From Tectiglobus sp965224045 (GTDB taxonomy: Bacteria; Pseudomonadota; Alphaproteobacteria; Rhizobiales; Hyphomicrobiaceae), in the NCBI GenBank assembly GCA_965224045.1, contig CBDCYD010000005.1, forward strand, positions 558,001 through 622,000: DNA of 64,000 bases, given 5' to 3'. How positions within the stretch are numbered: the first letter of the stretch is position 1; every line of letters begins with the position of its first letter. Positions 25,969 through 34,732 of this stretch are shown here, piece by piece. The position numbers and the translations under genes are program-made. The notes beneath the pieces are model-generated. The model did not search any database, was not told the DNA's origin, and was given only the letters and a program-made list of their open reading frames with translations.

Positions 25969-27678
25969 ATGACGATGAACGATATGACCGAGGATCGCGA
26001 TACCCGTCGCATTCACCCCGGCTCCGGCCGGCGCAAGGCCCCGGTCTTTCCCAAGGGTCGCCAGATCGCCCAGGACGACCTCGCTGCCGTGAAGACGCTG
26101 CTCGGTGACCGGAAAGTCCGCCGCGACGAACTCATTGAATACCTGCATCTCGTCCAGGACGACCAAGGGTGCCTTCCGGCCGGCCACCTCCATGCATTGG
26201 CCGAGATCATGGCGCTGCCGATGGCCGAGATCTACGAGGTCGCCTCCTTCTACGCCCATTTCGATATCGTTCGCGACGGTGAGGCACGCCCCGCGCAAAC
26301 CACTATTCGCGTTTGCGAGTCGCTGAGCTGCCAACTCGCCGGCGCCGAAGCGTTGATTGCAGCACTTGAAGCCGGCACGGGCGAAACTGTGCGCGTCGTG
26401 CGCGCACCCTGCATGGGCCGCTGCGATACCGCACCGGTTTGCGAGGTCGGCCACAACCATGTCGATCACGCAACGCCGGACTCTGTGGCAGCCGTCCTTG
26501 CCGGCAACAAAGTCCACCCCATTGTTCCCGAATACCAGGACTTCGATGCTTATCGCGCGTCCGGCGGCTACGGCATGCTCGAAGCCTGCACAACCGGCGC
26601 GCGTACTGTCGACCAGGTCATCGACACCTTGTCGGAGGGCGGCCTCAGGGGGCTTGGCGGCGCCGGATTTCCGACCGGGCGCAAGTGGGGCTTCGTGCGC
26701 GCTGCACCCAAGCCGCGCCTCATGGCGGTCAATGCGGATGAAGGCGAACCCGGCACGTTCAAAGACCGCTTTTATCTTGAGCGCGCCCCGCATCGTTTTC
26801 TCGAAGGCATGCTGATTGCCGCCTGGGCGGTCGAAGCCGATGCCGTCTACATCTATCTGCGCGACGAGTATCCGGCCGCCCGCGAAATCCTGTTGCGTGA
26901 AATCGCCAAAGTGGAAGCCGCAGGCCTTACAGCCCACACCAAGATCATCCTGCGCCGCGGCGCCGGCGCCTACATTTGCGGCGAAGAATCCGCGATGATC
27001 GAAAGTATCGAGGGCAAGCGCGGGCTGCCACGCCACCGCCCGCCCTATGTCGCTCAGGTCGGCATTTTCGACCGCCCAACCCTCGTCAACAACGTCGAGA
27101 CACTTTACTGGATACCCGAAATCCTGAGCAAAGGCGCAGACTGGTTTGCAAGCCAGGGCAAGAACGGCGCCAAGGGCCTGCGCTCCTATTCGGTCTCCGG
27201 GCGCATCAAGAAGCCCGGTGTGCAGCTTGTCCCGGCCGGCACCACGGCCCGCGAGTTGATCGAACTTTGCGGCGGCATGCTCGACGGCCATCATTTCAAG
27301 GGCTATCTGCCGGGCGGCGCATCGGGCGGTATCCTGCCGGCCCACATGTCCGACATTCCGCTCGACTTCGGCCAGCTCGAACAGCACGGCTGTTTCGTTG
27401 GCTCGCACGCCGTCGTCATCCTCTCCGACCGCGATGACGTGAAGGCCGTTGCGCTCAATCTCATGAAGTTCTTCGAAGATGAGAGCTGCGGCCAGTGCAC
27501 GCCCTGCCGCAACGGCACGGAAAAAGCGGTCAAGCTCATGTCCGCCGGCACATGGGATGTCGAATTGCTGGAAGATCTCGCAGAGGTCATGGCCGAGGCC
27601 TCGATCTGCGGCCTCGGCCAGGCCGCCCCCAATCCCCTGCGTTCGGTCGTGAAGTATTTCAAGGAGGATCTGCGATGA
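25969..27678 (+). CDS. fdhB: NAD-dependent formate dehydrogenase, beta subunit (NuoE-NuoF fusion)
   Basis: A 569-residue diaphorase subunit. Residues about 30-190 are a NuoE-like thioredoxin-fold domain with the [2Fe-2S] cysteines in CESLSCQ and CMGRCDTAP. From about 210 it is NuoF-like: RGLGGAGFPTGRKW for FMN, ADEGEPGTFKDR for NADH and the [4Fe-4S] cysteines in ESCGQCTPCR plus a later SICGLG. The fusion and size match Fdh1B of Methylorubrum extorquens (572 residues); separate FdsG and FdsB are found elsewhere. It takes electrons from FdhA and reduces NAD. ATG 25969 follows AAGGGG. It overlaps the next gene by ATGA. Confidence 0.95.
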   Translation: MTMNDMTEDRDTRRIHPGSGRRKAPVFPKGRQIAQDDLAAVKTLLGDRKVRRDELIEYLHLVQDDQGCLPAGHLHALAEIMALPMAEIYEVASFYAHFDIVRDGEARPAQTTIRVCESLSCQLAGAEALIAALEAGTGETVRVVRAPCMGRCDTAPVCEVGHNHVDHATPDSVAAVLAGNKVHPIVPEYQDFDAYRASGGYGMLEACTTGARTVDQVIDTLSEGGLRGLGGAGFPTGRKWGFVRAAPKPRLMAVNADEGEPGTFKDRFYLERAPHRFLEGMLIAAWAVEADAVYIYLRDEYPAAREILLREIAKVEAAGLTAHTKIILRRGAGAYICGEESAMIESIEGKRGLPRHRPPYVAQVGIFDRPTLVNNVETLYWIPEILSKGADWFASQGKNGAKGLRSYSVSGRIKKPGVQLVPAGTTARELIELCGGMLDGHHFKGYLPGGASGGILPAHMSDIPLDFGQLEQHGCFVGSHAVVILSDRDDVKAVALNLMKFFEDESCGQCTPCRNGTEKAVKLMSAGTWDVELLEDLAEVMAEASICGLGQAAPNPLRSVVKYFKEDLR

Positions 27679-27962
27679 GTTTGCCGCGCGCCGTTCCGAC
27701 CGTCCAGGAAGACAACGACCGCGTCCGCGTCACCGAATGGCGCTTCGCACCCGGCGCGGAAACCGGTTTCCACGTGCACGAAATGGACTACGTTGTCGTG
27801 CCTTCGGGCGACGGCCGCCTCAAGCTTGTATCGCCGCAAGGAGAAGAAAGCTTCGCCGATCTACGGCTCGGCCGGTCCTATTTCCGCAAGGCCGGTGTCC
27901 ATCACAACGTCATCAACGCCAACGACTACGAATTTGCATTTGTCGAGATTGAACTCAAATGA
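27675..27962 (+). CDS. Small cupin-domain protein within the formate dehydrogenase operon
   Basis: A 95-residue single-domain cupin. The first motif is GAETGFHVHEMDYVVVPSGDG and the second HHNVINANDYEF, so metal ligands His33, His35, Glu36 and a later His are possible. It resembles the short BauB-like cupins found with amine and carboxylate catabolism. The start ATG overlaps the stop of fdhB and its end overlaps the next ATG, so all four genes are translationally coupled. Its role in formate oxidation is unknown; binding oxalate or a metal is conceivable because bicupins and cupins handle oxalate, but this is inference. Confidence 0.8.
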   Translation: MSLPRAVPTVQEDNDRVRVTEWRFAPGAETGFHVHEMDYVVVPSGDGRLKLVSPQGEESFADLRLGRSYFRKAGVHHNVINANDYEFAFVEIELK

Positions 27963-28504
27963 TGAAACCGATCACACTGGCCGGCATCCTGTGCCTCGCT
28001 GCGCCAAGTTTGGCGGCAGCCGCCGATCCGCTTCACCAACCCTATGGCGGCCAGGACGACCGCGCGATCTCCAGCCTGTCCGCTAAGGACATCGAAGACA
28101 TCTCCAACGGCCGCGGTTGGGGTCTCGCCAAGCCTGCCGAACTGAACGGCTACCCCGGTCCGCTGCACGTGCTCGAACTGAAAGACCAGCTGCAGCTGTC
28201 GCCCGGCCAGCGCGCGAAGACCAAGGCGATCTTTGCCAAGATGAAGGCTCGGGCAATCGCGATCGGCACACGCTATCTTGAAAGTGAGAAAAATGTCGAC
28301 GCGCTCTTCAAATCCGGCCGTGTCGGGCCCGCCGTGCTGGCTCGAGCCCTCGACGAGGCTGCACGGCTTCGCGCACAACTGCGCCAGGTACATCTTGCAG
28401 CCCACCTCGAAACCACGCCGCTGCTCACCCGGCACCAGCGCCACCTCTACCTGAAACTGCGGGGCTACGCCGGCAAAGGCTCCCACAACGGTCACGCACA
28501 CTAG
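27959..28504 (+). CDS. Periplasmic Spy/CpxP-like (LTXXQ) protein
   Basis: A 181-residue exported protein, with a signal peptide MKPITLAGILCLAAPSLAAAA. The mature part is helical and holds an LTxxQ-like segment in LELKDQLQLSPGQRAKT followed by KAIFAKMKARA, like Spy/CpxP and the heavy-metal sensor-type periplasmic chaperones. The C-terminus ends GSHNGHAH, a possible metal-binding tail. The start is ATG 27959 overlapping the cupin stop (a second ATG follows at once). A periplasmic protein between subunits of a cytoplasmic formate dehydrogenase is unexpected. It might buffer metal (molybdate, tungstate do not fit His tails well; Ni, Cu or Zn would) or protect against stress. Confidence 0.78.
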   Translation: MMKPITLAGILCLAAPSLAAAADPLHQPYGGQDDRAISSLSAKDIEDISNGRGWGLAKPAELNGYPGPLHVLELKDQLQLSPGQRAKTKAIFAKMKARAIAIGTRYLESEKNVDALFKSGRVGPAVLARALDEAARLRAQLRQVHLAAHLETTPLLTRHQRHLYLKLRGYAGKGSHNGHAH

Positions 28505-28529
28505 GGCACAATATACGGATCCGACGACC

Positions 28530-31310
28530 ATGACGAAGATCACGTTCGAACTCGACGGCCGCCAGGTCGATGCCGAAGCAGGCGAAACCATCTGGCAGGT
28601 CGCCCAGCGCCTTGGCACCGACATTCCGCATCTGTGCTGGCAGCCGGAAAAGGGCTACCGCGCGGACGGCAACTGCCGCGCCTGCATGGTCGAAATCGAC
28701 GGTGAGCGCACCCTCGCCGCCTCCTGCATCCGCGAACCTTCCGACGGTATGAAGGTCAAGACCGCCACCGAACGCGCCAAGAAATCGCGCGAGATGGTAT
28801 TCGAGCTGTTTCTTGCTGATCAGCCGCAGCGCACCCAAGCGCATGATCCCAAATCCAAGTTTTGGAACTGGATCGACGACATGGGCATTTCGGCAACCAG
28901 CCGCTACCCCGGTCGCGATCCAATCGCCGCCGACCGCACACACGCGGCAATCGCCGTCAATCTCGATGCTTGCATCCATTGCAATCTGTGCGTTCGTGCC
29001 TGCCGCGAGGTCCAGGTCAACGACGTCATCGGCATGGCCTACCGCGGCCATGGCGCCAAGATCGTTTTCGACTTCGACAGCGGCATGGGCGACAGCACCT
29101 GCGTCGCCTGCGGTGAGTGCGTCCAGGCTTGCCCGACCGGCGCATTGATGGAAGCCAACCTCGTCAACGACCAAAACGTTCGCGTCGAGTTCGAGGACAG
29201 ATCCGTCGATACGTTGTGCCCTTATTGCGGTGTTGGCTGCCAGACCACGGTCCACGTCAAGGACAACCGTATCCTCTACGTCGATGGCAAGGACGGCCCG
29301 GCCAACGCCAACCGGCTGTGCGTCAAGGGCCGCTTCGGCTTCGACTACATCCACCATCCCGACCGCCTGACGACACCGCTCATCCGCCGTGACGATGCCC
29401 CGGCAAAGTCCGGCGGAACCAAGATCACACGTGAGGAAATCTCGCAGTACTTCCGCGAAGCAACCTGGGACGAGGCACTGGACAGGGCAGCATCCGGCCT
29501 CAAGGCAATTCACGACCGCGACGGCTCATCCGCGGTTGCCGGGTTCGGTTCGGCAAAGTGCTCCAACGAGGAAGCCTATCTCTTTCAGAAATTGATCCGC
29601 CAGGGCTTTGCCACCAACAACGTCGACCACTGCACGCGGCTTTGCCATGCCTCCTCGGTTGCAGCCCTCATGGAAGGCCTCAACTCCGGCGCCGTGACAG
29701 CCCCCTTCACCGCCGCCAAGGATGCCGACTGCATTATCGTGATCGGCGCCCGCCCGGCCGAGAACCATCCCGTCGCCGCAACCTTCCTCAAGAACGCCGC
29801 CAAACGCGGCGCGCATCTGATTGTGATGGACCCGCGCGGCCAAAGCCAGGGCATCGCCAGCCATGCCTCGCAAGTGCTGCAGTTCAAGCCCGGCACCGAC
29901 GTCGCCCTGCTCAACGGCATGCTGCACACCATCATCAACGAAGGCCTTTACGACGAGCAGTACGTGCAGGCCAACACCGAGGGTTTTGCAGACCTCCAGG
30001 CCAGCATTCAGAACTTCCCGCCGGAGGAGATGGAAGCCGTCTGTGGCATACCAGCAGAAACCATTCGCCAGGTCGCACGTACCTACGCAAGATCAGAGGC
30101 TTCGCTGATCTTTTGGGGTATGGGCATCTCGCAGCACGTCCACGGCACGGACAACGCCCGCTGCCTGATCGCGCTTGCACTTTCCACCGGCCAGATCGGG
30201 CGTCCCGGTACGGGCCTTCATCCATTGCGTGGCCAGAACAATGTCCAGGGCGCCTCTGACGCCGGCCTCATTCCGATGGTCTATCCCGACTACAAGTCCG
30301 TGGAAGACGTTGCTGTTCGCTCGGCCTACGAGGAGTTCTGGGGCAAGACGCTCGATCCCAGGAAGGGCCTGACCGTCGTCGAAATCATGGACGCCATCCT
30401 CGCCGGCGACATCAAGACGATGTACATCCTCGGTGAAAACCCGGCGATGTCGGACCCCGATCAGAACCACGCCCGTGCCGCCCTGGCCACGCTCGAGCAC
30501 CTCGTTGTCCAGGACATTTTCCTGACCGAGACAGCCTGGCACGCCGATGTCATCCTGCCCGCCGCAGCCCACGCCGAAAAGTGGGGCACCTACACCAACA
30601 CCAACCGCGAGGTACAAATGGCACGCCCGGTTGTCGACCCGCCGGGTGAGGCACGGCCGGACTGGCAACTGGTCACCGAAATAGCAAACCGCATCGGCCT
30701 CGGCTGGACCTACCGGCACCCGAGCGACGTCTTCGCCGAAATGGCCGAAGTGATGCCGTCCCTGAAGAACATCACATGGGCGCGCCTTGACCGCGAGAAC
30801 GCCGTAACCTACCCCTGCGATGCACCCGACAAGGCCGGCAACGAAATCATTTTCGGCGACGGCTTTCCGACGGCCAGCGGCCGCGCCAAGATCGTGCCGG
30901 CAGAGGTCACCCCGCCGGATGAACTGCCCGACGAGACCTATCCGATGGTGCTCACAACCGGCCGGCTCCTGGAGCACTGGCACACGGGCGCCATGACCCG
31001 CCGCTCCGGCAACCTTGACCATCTCGAACCCGAAGCCGTGGCCGGCCTCAACCGCCGCGAACTCGAGCGCCTCGGCCTCAAGGCCGGTGACTGGATCAAG
31101 GTTGAAACCCGCCGCGGCGAGGTTGTCCTCAAGGCGCGCCAGGACAGGGACGTGCCGGAGGGCATGGTCTTCATCCCGTTCTGCTTCGCCGAGGCCGCCG
31201 CCAATCTGCTCACCAATCCGCAGCTCGACCCGATGGGCAAGATCCCCGAGTTCAAGTTCTGCGCTGCCCGCGTTACACCGGCCGCAGCCGTTGCAGAAGC
31301 CGCCGAATAA
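28530..31310 (+). CDS. fdhA: NAD-dependent formate dehydrogenase, alpha (Mo/W-bis-PGD) subunit
   Basis: A 926-residue catalytic subunit. Order: NuoG-like N-terminal [2Fe-2S] domain with HLCWQPEKGYRADGNCRAC, a His-Cys cluster region, 2x[4Fe-4S] ferredoxin with CIHCNLCVRAC and CVACGECVQACP, then the molybdopterin part with CPYCGVGC. The active-site residue is Cys372 followed by His373 in HCTRLCH, where some enzymes have selenocysteine; no in-frame UGA is present. MGISQHVHGTDNARCLIALALSTG, GLHPLRGQNNVQGASD and EHWHTG are the family marks for bis-guanine dinucleotide binding. It should oxidise formate to CO2 and feed electrons to FdhB. Whether Mo or W is used cannot be told. The accessory fdhD (sulfurtransferase) is not in the window. 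Confidence 0.96.
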   Translation: MTKITFELDGRQVDAEAGETIWQVAQRLGTDIPHLCWQPEKGYRADGNCRACMVEIDGERTLAASCIREPSDGMKVKTATERAKKSREMVFELFLADQPQRTQAHDPKSKFWNWIDDMGISATSRYPGRDPIAADRTHAAIAVNLDACIHCNLCVRACREVQVNDVIGMAYRGHGAKIVFDFDSGMGDSTCVACGECVQACPTGALMEANLVNDQNVRVEFEDRSVDTLCPYCGVGCQTTVHVKDNRILYVDGKDGPANANRLCVKGRFGFDYIHHPDRLTTPLIRRDDAPAKSGGTKITREEISQYFREATWDEALDRAASGLKAIHDRDGSSAVAGFGSAKCSNEEAYLFQKLIRQGFATNNVDHCTRLCHASSVAALMEGLNSGAVTAPFTAAKDADCIIVIGARPAENHPVAATFLKNAAKRGAHLIVMDPRGQSQGIASHASQVLQFKPGTDVALLNGMLHTIINEGLYDEQYVQANTEGFADLQASIQNFPPEEMEAVCGIPAETIRQVARTYARSEASLIFWGMGISQHVHGTDNARCLIALALSTGQIGRPGTGLHPLRGQNNVQGASDAGLIPMVYPDYKSVEDVAVRSAYEEFWGKTLDPRKGLTVVEIMDAILAGDIKTMYILGENPAMSDPDQNHARAALATLEHLVVQDIFLTETAWHADVILPAAAHAEKWGTYTNTNREVQMARPVVDPPGEARPDWQLVTEIANRIGLGWTYRHPSDVFAEMAEVMPSLKNITWARLDRENAVTYPCDAPDKAGNEIIFGDGFPTASGRAKIVPAEVTPPDELPDETYPMVLTTGRLLEHWHTGAMTRRSGNLDHLEPEAVAGLNRRELERLGLKAGDWIKVETRRGEVVLKARQDRDVPEGMVFIPFCFAEAAANLLTNPQLDPMGKIPEFKFCAARVTPAAAVAEAAE

Positions 31311-31386
31311 AGCGTGATGGGATGCGCGGGCCCGGCACCGGCACGGTGGGACGCGACGACCATTGGCGGTTAACCTGCAACGTGGC

Positions 31387-31413
31387 TGGCGGCAGACTTT
31401 GCCGCTGCCGCCA
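31387..31413. terminator. Hairpin between convergent fdhA and efflux genes
   Basis: TGGCGGCAG (31387-31395) and CTGCCGCCA (31405-31413) form a perfect nine-base-pair stem with a nine-base loop. It lies between the stop of fdhA and the stop of the membrane-fusion gene. There is no T run, so a bidirectional or Rho-assisted role is only possible. Confidence 0.4.
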
Positions 31414-31421
31414 CACCTGCC

Positions 31422-32576
31422 TCAGTTCGCTTTGGCCGCTGCCTTGGTTTCAGCCAGCGGCTTGAAGAAGACGTCGACGCGCATCCCCGAGAGCAGCTCC
31501 GACGCGCCGTCCAGGGCAATCTCGACCTCGAGGATCTCAACGTCCCGCGGCTTGTTCGACCCTCTGAGCCCGAGGCCAGGTGGTGCAACGCGCGGCGCGA
31601 TCCGCACCACCTTGCCGGCGAAGTCCTGCGCTTCGAAAGCGGCGGAGCGCACGACCACGTCTTGGCCGACCCGAACGTGCCGGATGTCGCGCTCTTCAAG
31701 TTCCGCAGTCACCTCAAGTTGGCTGACGTCGCCGATGACGGCGATCGGCGTTGGACTGGTCGGATTGGCCATCTCGCCGACCTTGGCCTCGAGATCAAGG
31801 ATCGTACCACTGGTCGTTGCGCGAATGCGTGTCTTGTCGAAAGCGACTTCCGCCAGCCTCAGGTCGGAACGCGCAATCGCCAAACCGGAATCGAGACGCG
31901 TCGACGGCGGCAGATCGGGTTGTGCCTCGAACGTGCGCAGTGCGGCCTGCCGTCCGGCAACCTTAGCCTGCGCTTCGACGATCTTGTTTCGGGCAGCCTT
32001 CAGTACATCACCGCTCTCGCCCGGCCGGCGCGCAAAGAACGCATCGTCAAACGCAACATGCGCGGCATGCAGCGCGCGTTCGGCTTCATCGAGTTGGTCC
32101 TGCAGCTTGCGCCAGTCGAGCAACTTCTTGTTCTTTTCCTCTTCCTCTTCCCGTTCGGCCAGGCGCACCTGAACTTCGGCCCACGCCGCAGAAATCCGTG
32201 CCAGAGCATCATCGTCCTTGATGCGTGCAATCGGATCGCCGGCCATCACCTGTTCGTTGACTTTGACATGAACGGCAACGATCAGGCCTTGCGCTTCCGG
32301 CCGCACGTGGATCTCGCCGCCTTTGGGCTTGACCCGGCCTGGCGCCGACGCCGCCCAGATCGACGACGCGTTGACCTGTGCAACAGGCGCGCCGCCGCCG
32401 CCGGTCACCGCCGATGTCCCGGTCGCGCTTTGGCCCGTCGCATCGAACTTCGGCAAATAGGCCGCCGTCGCACTGATGCCGAGCGCCAGCACGGCTGCAA
32501 GTGCCAACGTCACGAGTGTCGAATCTGGCCTTACCAGACTAGGCACTGATTCTTTTCTCTCGTTTTCGTGTTGCAT
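31422..32576 (-). CDS. HlyD/DevB-like membrane-fusion protein of an ABC exporter
   Basis: A 384-residue periplasmic adaptor. N-terminal membrane helix at about 20-40 (STLVTLALAAVLALGI), then a biotinyl-lipoyl half, a coiled coil rich in Glu and Lys (EREEEEEKNKKLLDW) and a second lipoyl half with TSGTILDLEAKVGEM, ending in a beta-barrel with LEERDIRHVRVGQDVVVR. It overlaps the end of the ATPase gene by 38 bases. The start ATG 32576 has no strong ribosome site, which fits translational coupling. In DevBCA or MacAB systems this protein links the inner-membrane permease to an outer-membrane factor; no TolC homologue is in the window. Confidence 0.88.
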   Translation of the reverse strand: MQHENERKESVPSLVRPDSTLVTLALAAVLALGISATAAYLPKFDATGQSATGTSAVTGGGGAPVAQVNASSIWAASAPGRVKPKGGEIHVRPEAQGLIVAVHVKVNEQVMAGDPIARIKDDDALARISAAWAEVQVRLAEREEEEEKNKKLLDWRKLQDQLDEAERALHAAHVAFDDAFFARRPGESGDVLKAARNKIVEAQAKVAGRQAALRTFEAQPDLPPSTRLDSGLAIARSDLRLAEVAFDKTRIRATTSGTILDLEAKVGEMANPTSPTPIAVIGDVSQLEVTAELEERDIRHVRVGQDVVVRSAAFEAQDFAGKVVRIAPRVAPPGLGLRGSNKPRDVEILEVEIALDGASELLSGMRVDVFFKPLAETKAAAKAN

Positions 32577-33297
32577 GTTGTCTGGGGTCCGTCGGACTGG
32601 AATTACTGGGGCGTTCATCATCGATAATCCGGCCATCTTCGATACGCAGAACCCGGTCCGCGTAAGAGAGGGTCCTGGGGTCGTGCGTCACGGCGAGAAC
32701 TGCGTGCTCGCCCTCGTGTGCGATTTCGGCGAGCAGCGCCATCACCGCGTGTCCATTCTCGCTGTCGAGCGCGGCCGTCGGTTCATCGGCAAGGACCAGC
32801 GACGGCGATCCGGCGATGGCGCGCGCCACGGCCACGCGTTGCTGTTCGCCACCCGACATCTTGTTCGGGTAACTGTCCATGCGATGAGTAAGACCCACCG
32901 CCTCGAGTGCGGCATCCGCCTGCGCCCGTGCATCGCGCGCACGCAGTCCGCGGACATCGAGCGCAAGCACGACGTTTTCACGTGCATTGAGCGTCGGGAA
33001 CAGGTTGTAGGACTGAAAAATGAAACCGATGTGATTGCGGCGCAGTTCCGCCAGTTGATCGGGCCGCATGCCCGTCGTGTCCTTGCCTGCGATGATCACC
33101 CGACCCGCGGTCGGCGACAGGATGCAGCCCAGCATCGATATCAGCGTCGTCTTTCCACTCCCCGACGGCCCCATCAGCAGCGTCAGTTCACCAGCGTTCA
33201 GCGACAGACTGACACCATCGACCGCGCGGACTTTCCCCGCGTCCTCGCCCAGCTCCTTGACGAGGTCCTCGACCTGGGCAACTGGCTTACTCGTCAT
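32539..33297 (-). CDS. ABC transporter ATP-binding protein (MacB/LolD/DevA type)
   Basis: A 252-residue ATPase. Walker A GPSGSGKTT, Q-loop in FIFQSYNLFPTL, signature MSGGEQQRVAVARAIA, Walker B LVLADEPTAALD and H-loop in VTHDP are intact. The start ATG 33297 overlaps the permease stop (ATGA). The C-terminal 35 residues are a hydrophilic tail not needed for the fold. It belongs to the exporter with the FtsX-like permease upstream and the adaptor downstream. Confidence 0.95.
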   Translation of the reverse strand: MTSKPVAQVEDLVKELGEDAGKVRAVDGVSLSLNAGELTLLMGPSGSGKTTLISMLGCILSPTAGRVIIAGKDTTGMRPDQLAELRRNHIGFIFQSYNLFPTLNARENVVLALDVRGLRARDARAQADAALEAVGLTHRMDSYPNKMSGGEQQRVAVARAIAGSPSLVLADEPTAALDSENGHAVMALLAEIAHEGEHAVLAVTHDPRTLSYADRVLRIEDGRIIDDERPSNSSPTDPRQHATRKREKRISA

Positions 33298-34421
33298 CGG
33301 CTGAACACCATTGCCGGATCGATCCGAGTGACCTTGACGATCGCGGATATCGCTGAAATCGAACACATGAACACCGTCAGCGCAAAAAGACCCAGCGCCA
33401 GCTGCGGGGTCATGATGATGGGCAATTCGGTATTTGCGCTGAGATAAACGACTCCGAGCGCAATCGTCATTCCTAGCGCGTAGCCGATGACCGCGGAGAG
33501 CCCGGCTTGCGTGAGGATCACACGATGAATGTAGCTGGAAGATGACCCGAGCGCGCGCAGCGTTGCAAACTCGTTGAGATGATCCTTGGTACTCGCATAG
33601 AGCGTTTGCGCGACGATCACCGTACCGACGAGGGTGCCAAGGAACGCCCCGCCGATCAGCGCGATGCCGGCGCCGGTCCCGAACAGCCAGTGCGCAATGC
33701 TGCGCCTTTTGATTTCCGCCTTGGTCAGCACATCGAGATCGGGCAGTCTCTGCTTGAGTTCGGCCTGAACCTTACCGACATCAACGCCCTCCGAGAGTTT
33801 GACCAGGTAGAACGAAGCCGACCGCGGCGGCATACCTTGTAACTTGCGCGCTTGATTAAGGGTCGTGAAGATGTAGGGCGTGGTTGTAAACGAGCGAATC
33901 CCGTGGGTCAGCGCCGTGACTCTCACGCGCTGGTTGTTGATTTCGGCGGTCGCCCCCATGCCCTTGACGCCGAGATATTTGAAGTAGGTCCTGTCGATTG
34001 CCACCGCATCCGGCAGCTTGAGCGAATCGAGATCGCCATCAACCACGTTCCAGGGCACGAGCCCGTTGTCCGACACGTCCGTGCCGACCACAACGCAAAG
34101 CTGTGTCGCCCCATCCGGCTTGCGCCAGTTGCTGAACGCGGCCACGATCGGATAGACCCGCGCGACGCCGGGAGTGGAGAGCGCAGCGTACCGCTCGTTG
34201 CCGGTCAAAACGCCGGATTCTTCCACGCTCTTGGTGCCGTAGGCGGAGATCCAGATCTCCCCGTTCGCATGGTCGATCACCGACGTGATAATCCGGCTCG
34301 TCCCGGCATAGATGCCGAGTTGCACCGACACGAGAACCACGGAAAACAGGATCCCGACAATTGTGACAGCCAGGCTCACCTTGTCATAGAACAGGTTCCG
34401 CATGGCGAGCGTTAGGATCAT
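33294..34421 (-). CDS. FtsX-like (DevC/MacB-type) ABC permease
   Basis: A 375-residue permease with a four-helix FtsX layout: first helix at about residues 15-38 (VSLAVTIVGILFSVVLVSV), a large periplasmic domain from about 40 to 250, and three helices at about 262-285, 310-335 and 345-368. The first helix has the conserved LAMRNLFYDKVSLAVT lead. This half-size permease with a separate ATPase and adaptor is the DevBCA arrangement of cyanobacterial glycolipid exporters, also found in alphaproteobacteria. ATG 34421 is the best start, giving MILTLAMRN; the upstream frame is charged and weak. Substrate unknown. Confidence 0.9.
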   Translation of the reverse strand: MILTLAMRNLFYDKVSLAVTIVGILFSVVLVSVQLGIYAGTSRIITSVIDHANGEIWISAYGTKSVEESGVLTGNERYAALSTPGVARVYPIVAAFSNWRKPDGATQLCVVVGTDVSDNGLVPWNVVDGDLDSLKLPDAVAIDRTYFKYLGVKGMGATAEINNQRVRVTALTHGIRSFTTTPYIFTTLNQARKLQGMPPRSASFYLVKLSEGVDVGKVQAELKQRLPDLDVLTKAEIKRRSIAHWLFGTGAGIALIGGAFLGTLVGTVIVAQTLYASTKDHLNEFATLRALGSSSSYIHRVILTQAGLSAVIGYALGMTIALGVVYLSANTELPIIMTPQLALGLFALTVFMCSISAISAIVKVTRIDPAMVFSR

Positions 34422-34732
34422 CGAACGGACCGATCTTCGGGTTTGACTACGTTTGTCGGGCTCGGAAATTGCGCGCGCGACCGCGCCTTGCACCCGTCGT
34501 CAAGCGCAAAAGCTATTCCTGTCCACCGCATATAGCCCTCGCACCACGCCAATGCCATGTCCGACACCCGACCGCGACAAACTTGCCGCAGGCTCATCTA
34601 CTCTGCCCTAGAACATAGCGACAGCTTGGCCGCTTGACGCAGCCTGAATTGTCATAAGGTAACCAACTTTAAGATTTAGCGCCAAGATTATGTGATTAAA
34701 CGTGCTTTTCTGCTCGTCAGGAGGGTTTGGCC
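34422..34732. other. Divergent intergenic region upstream of exporter and DUF2147 genes
   Basis: 311 bases with no gene seen. The part from about 34630 to 34710 is AT-rich and should hold the promoter of the DUF2147 gene; AGGAGGG at about 34719 is its ribosome site. Confidence 0.55.

Noticed and set aside
25789..27408. Long minus-strand frame opposite fdhB
   Set aside because: Shadow of the NuoE/NuoF fusion gene, no recognisable domains.
31662..32549. Plus-strand frame opposite the membrane-fusion gene
   Set aside because: Shadow frame; the minus-strand adaptor gene has the lipoyl and coiled-coil pattern.
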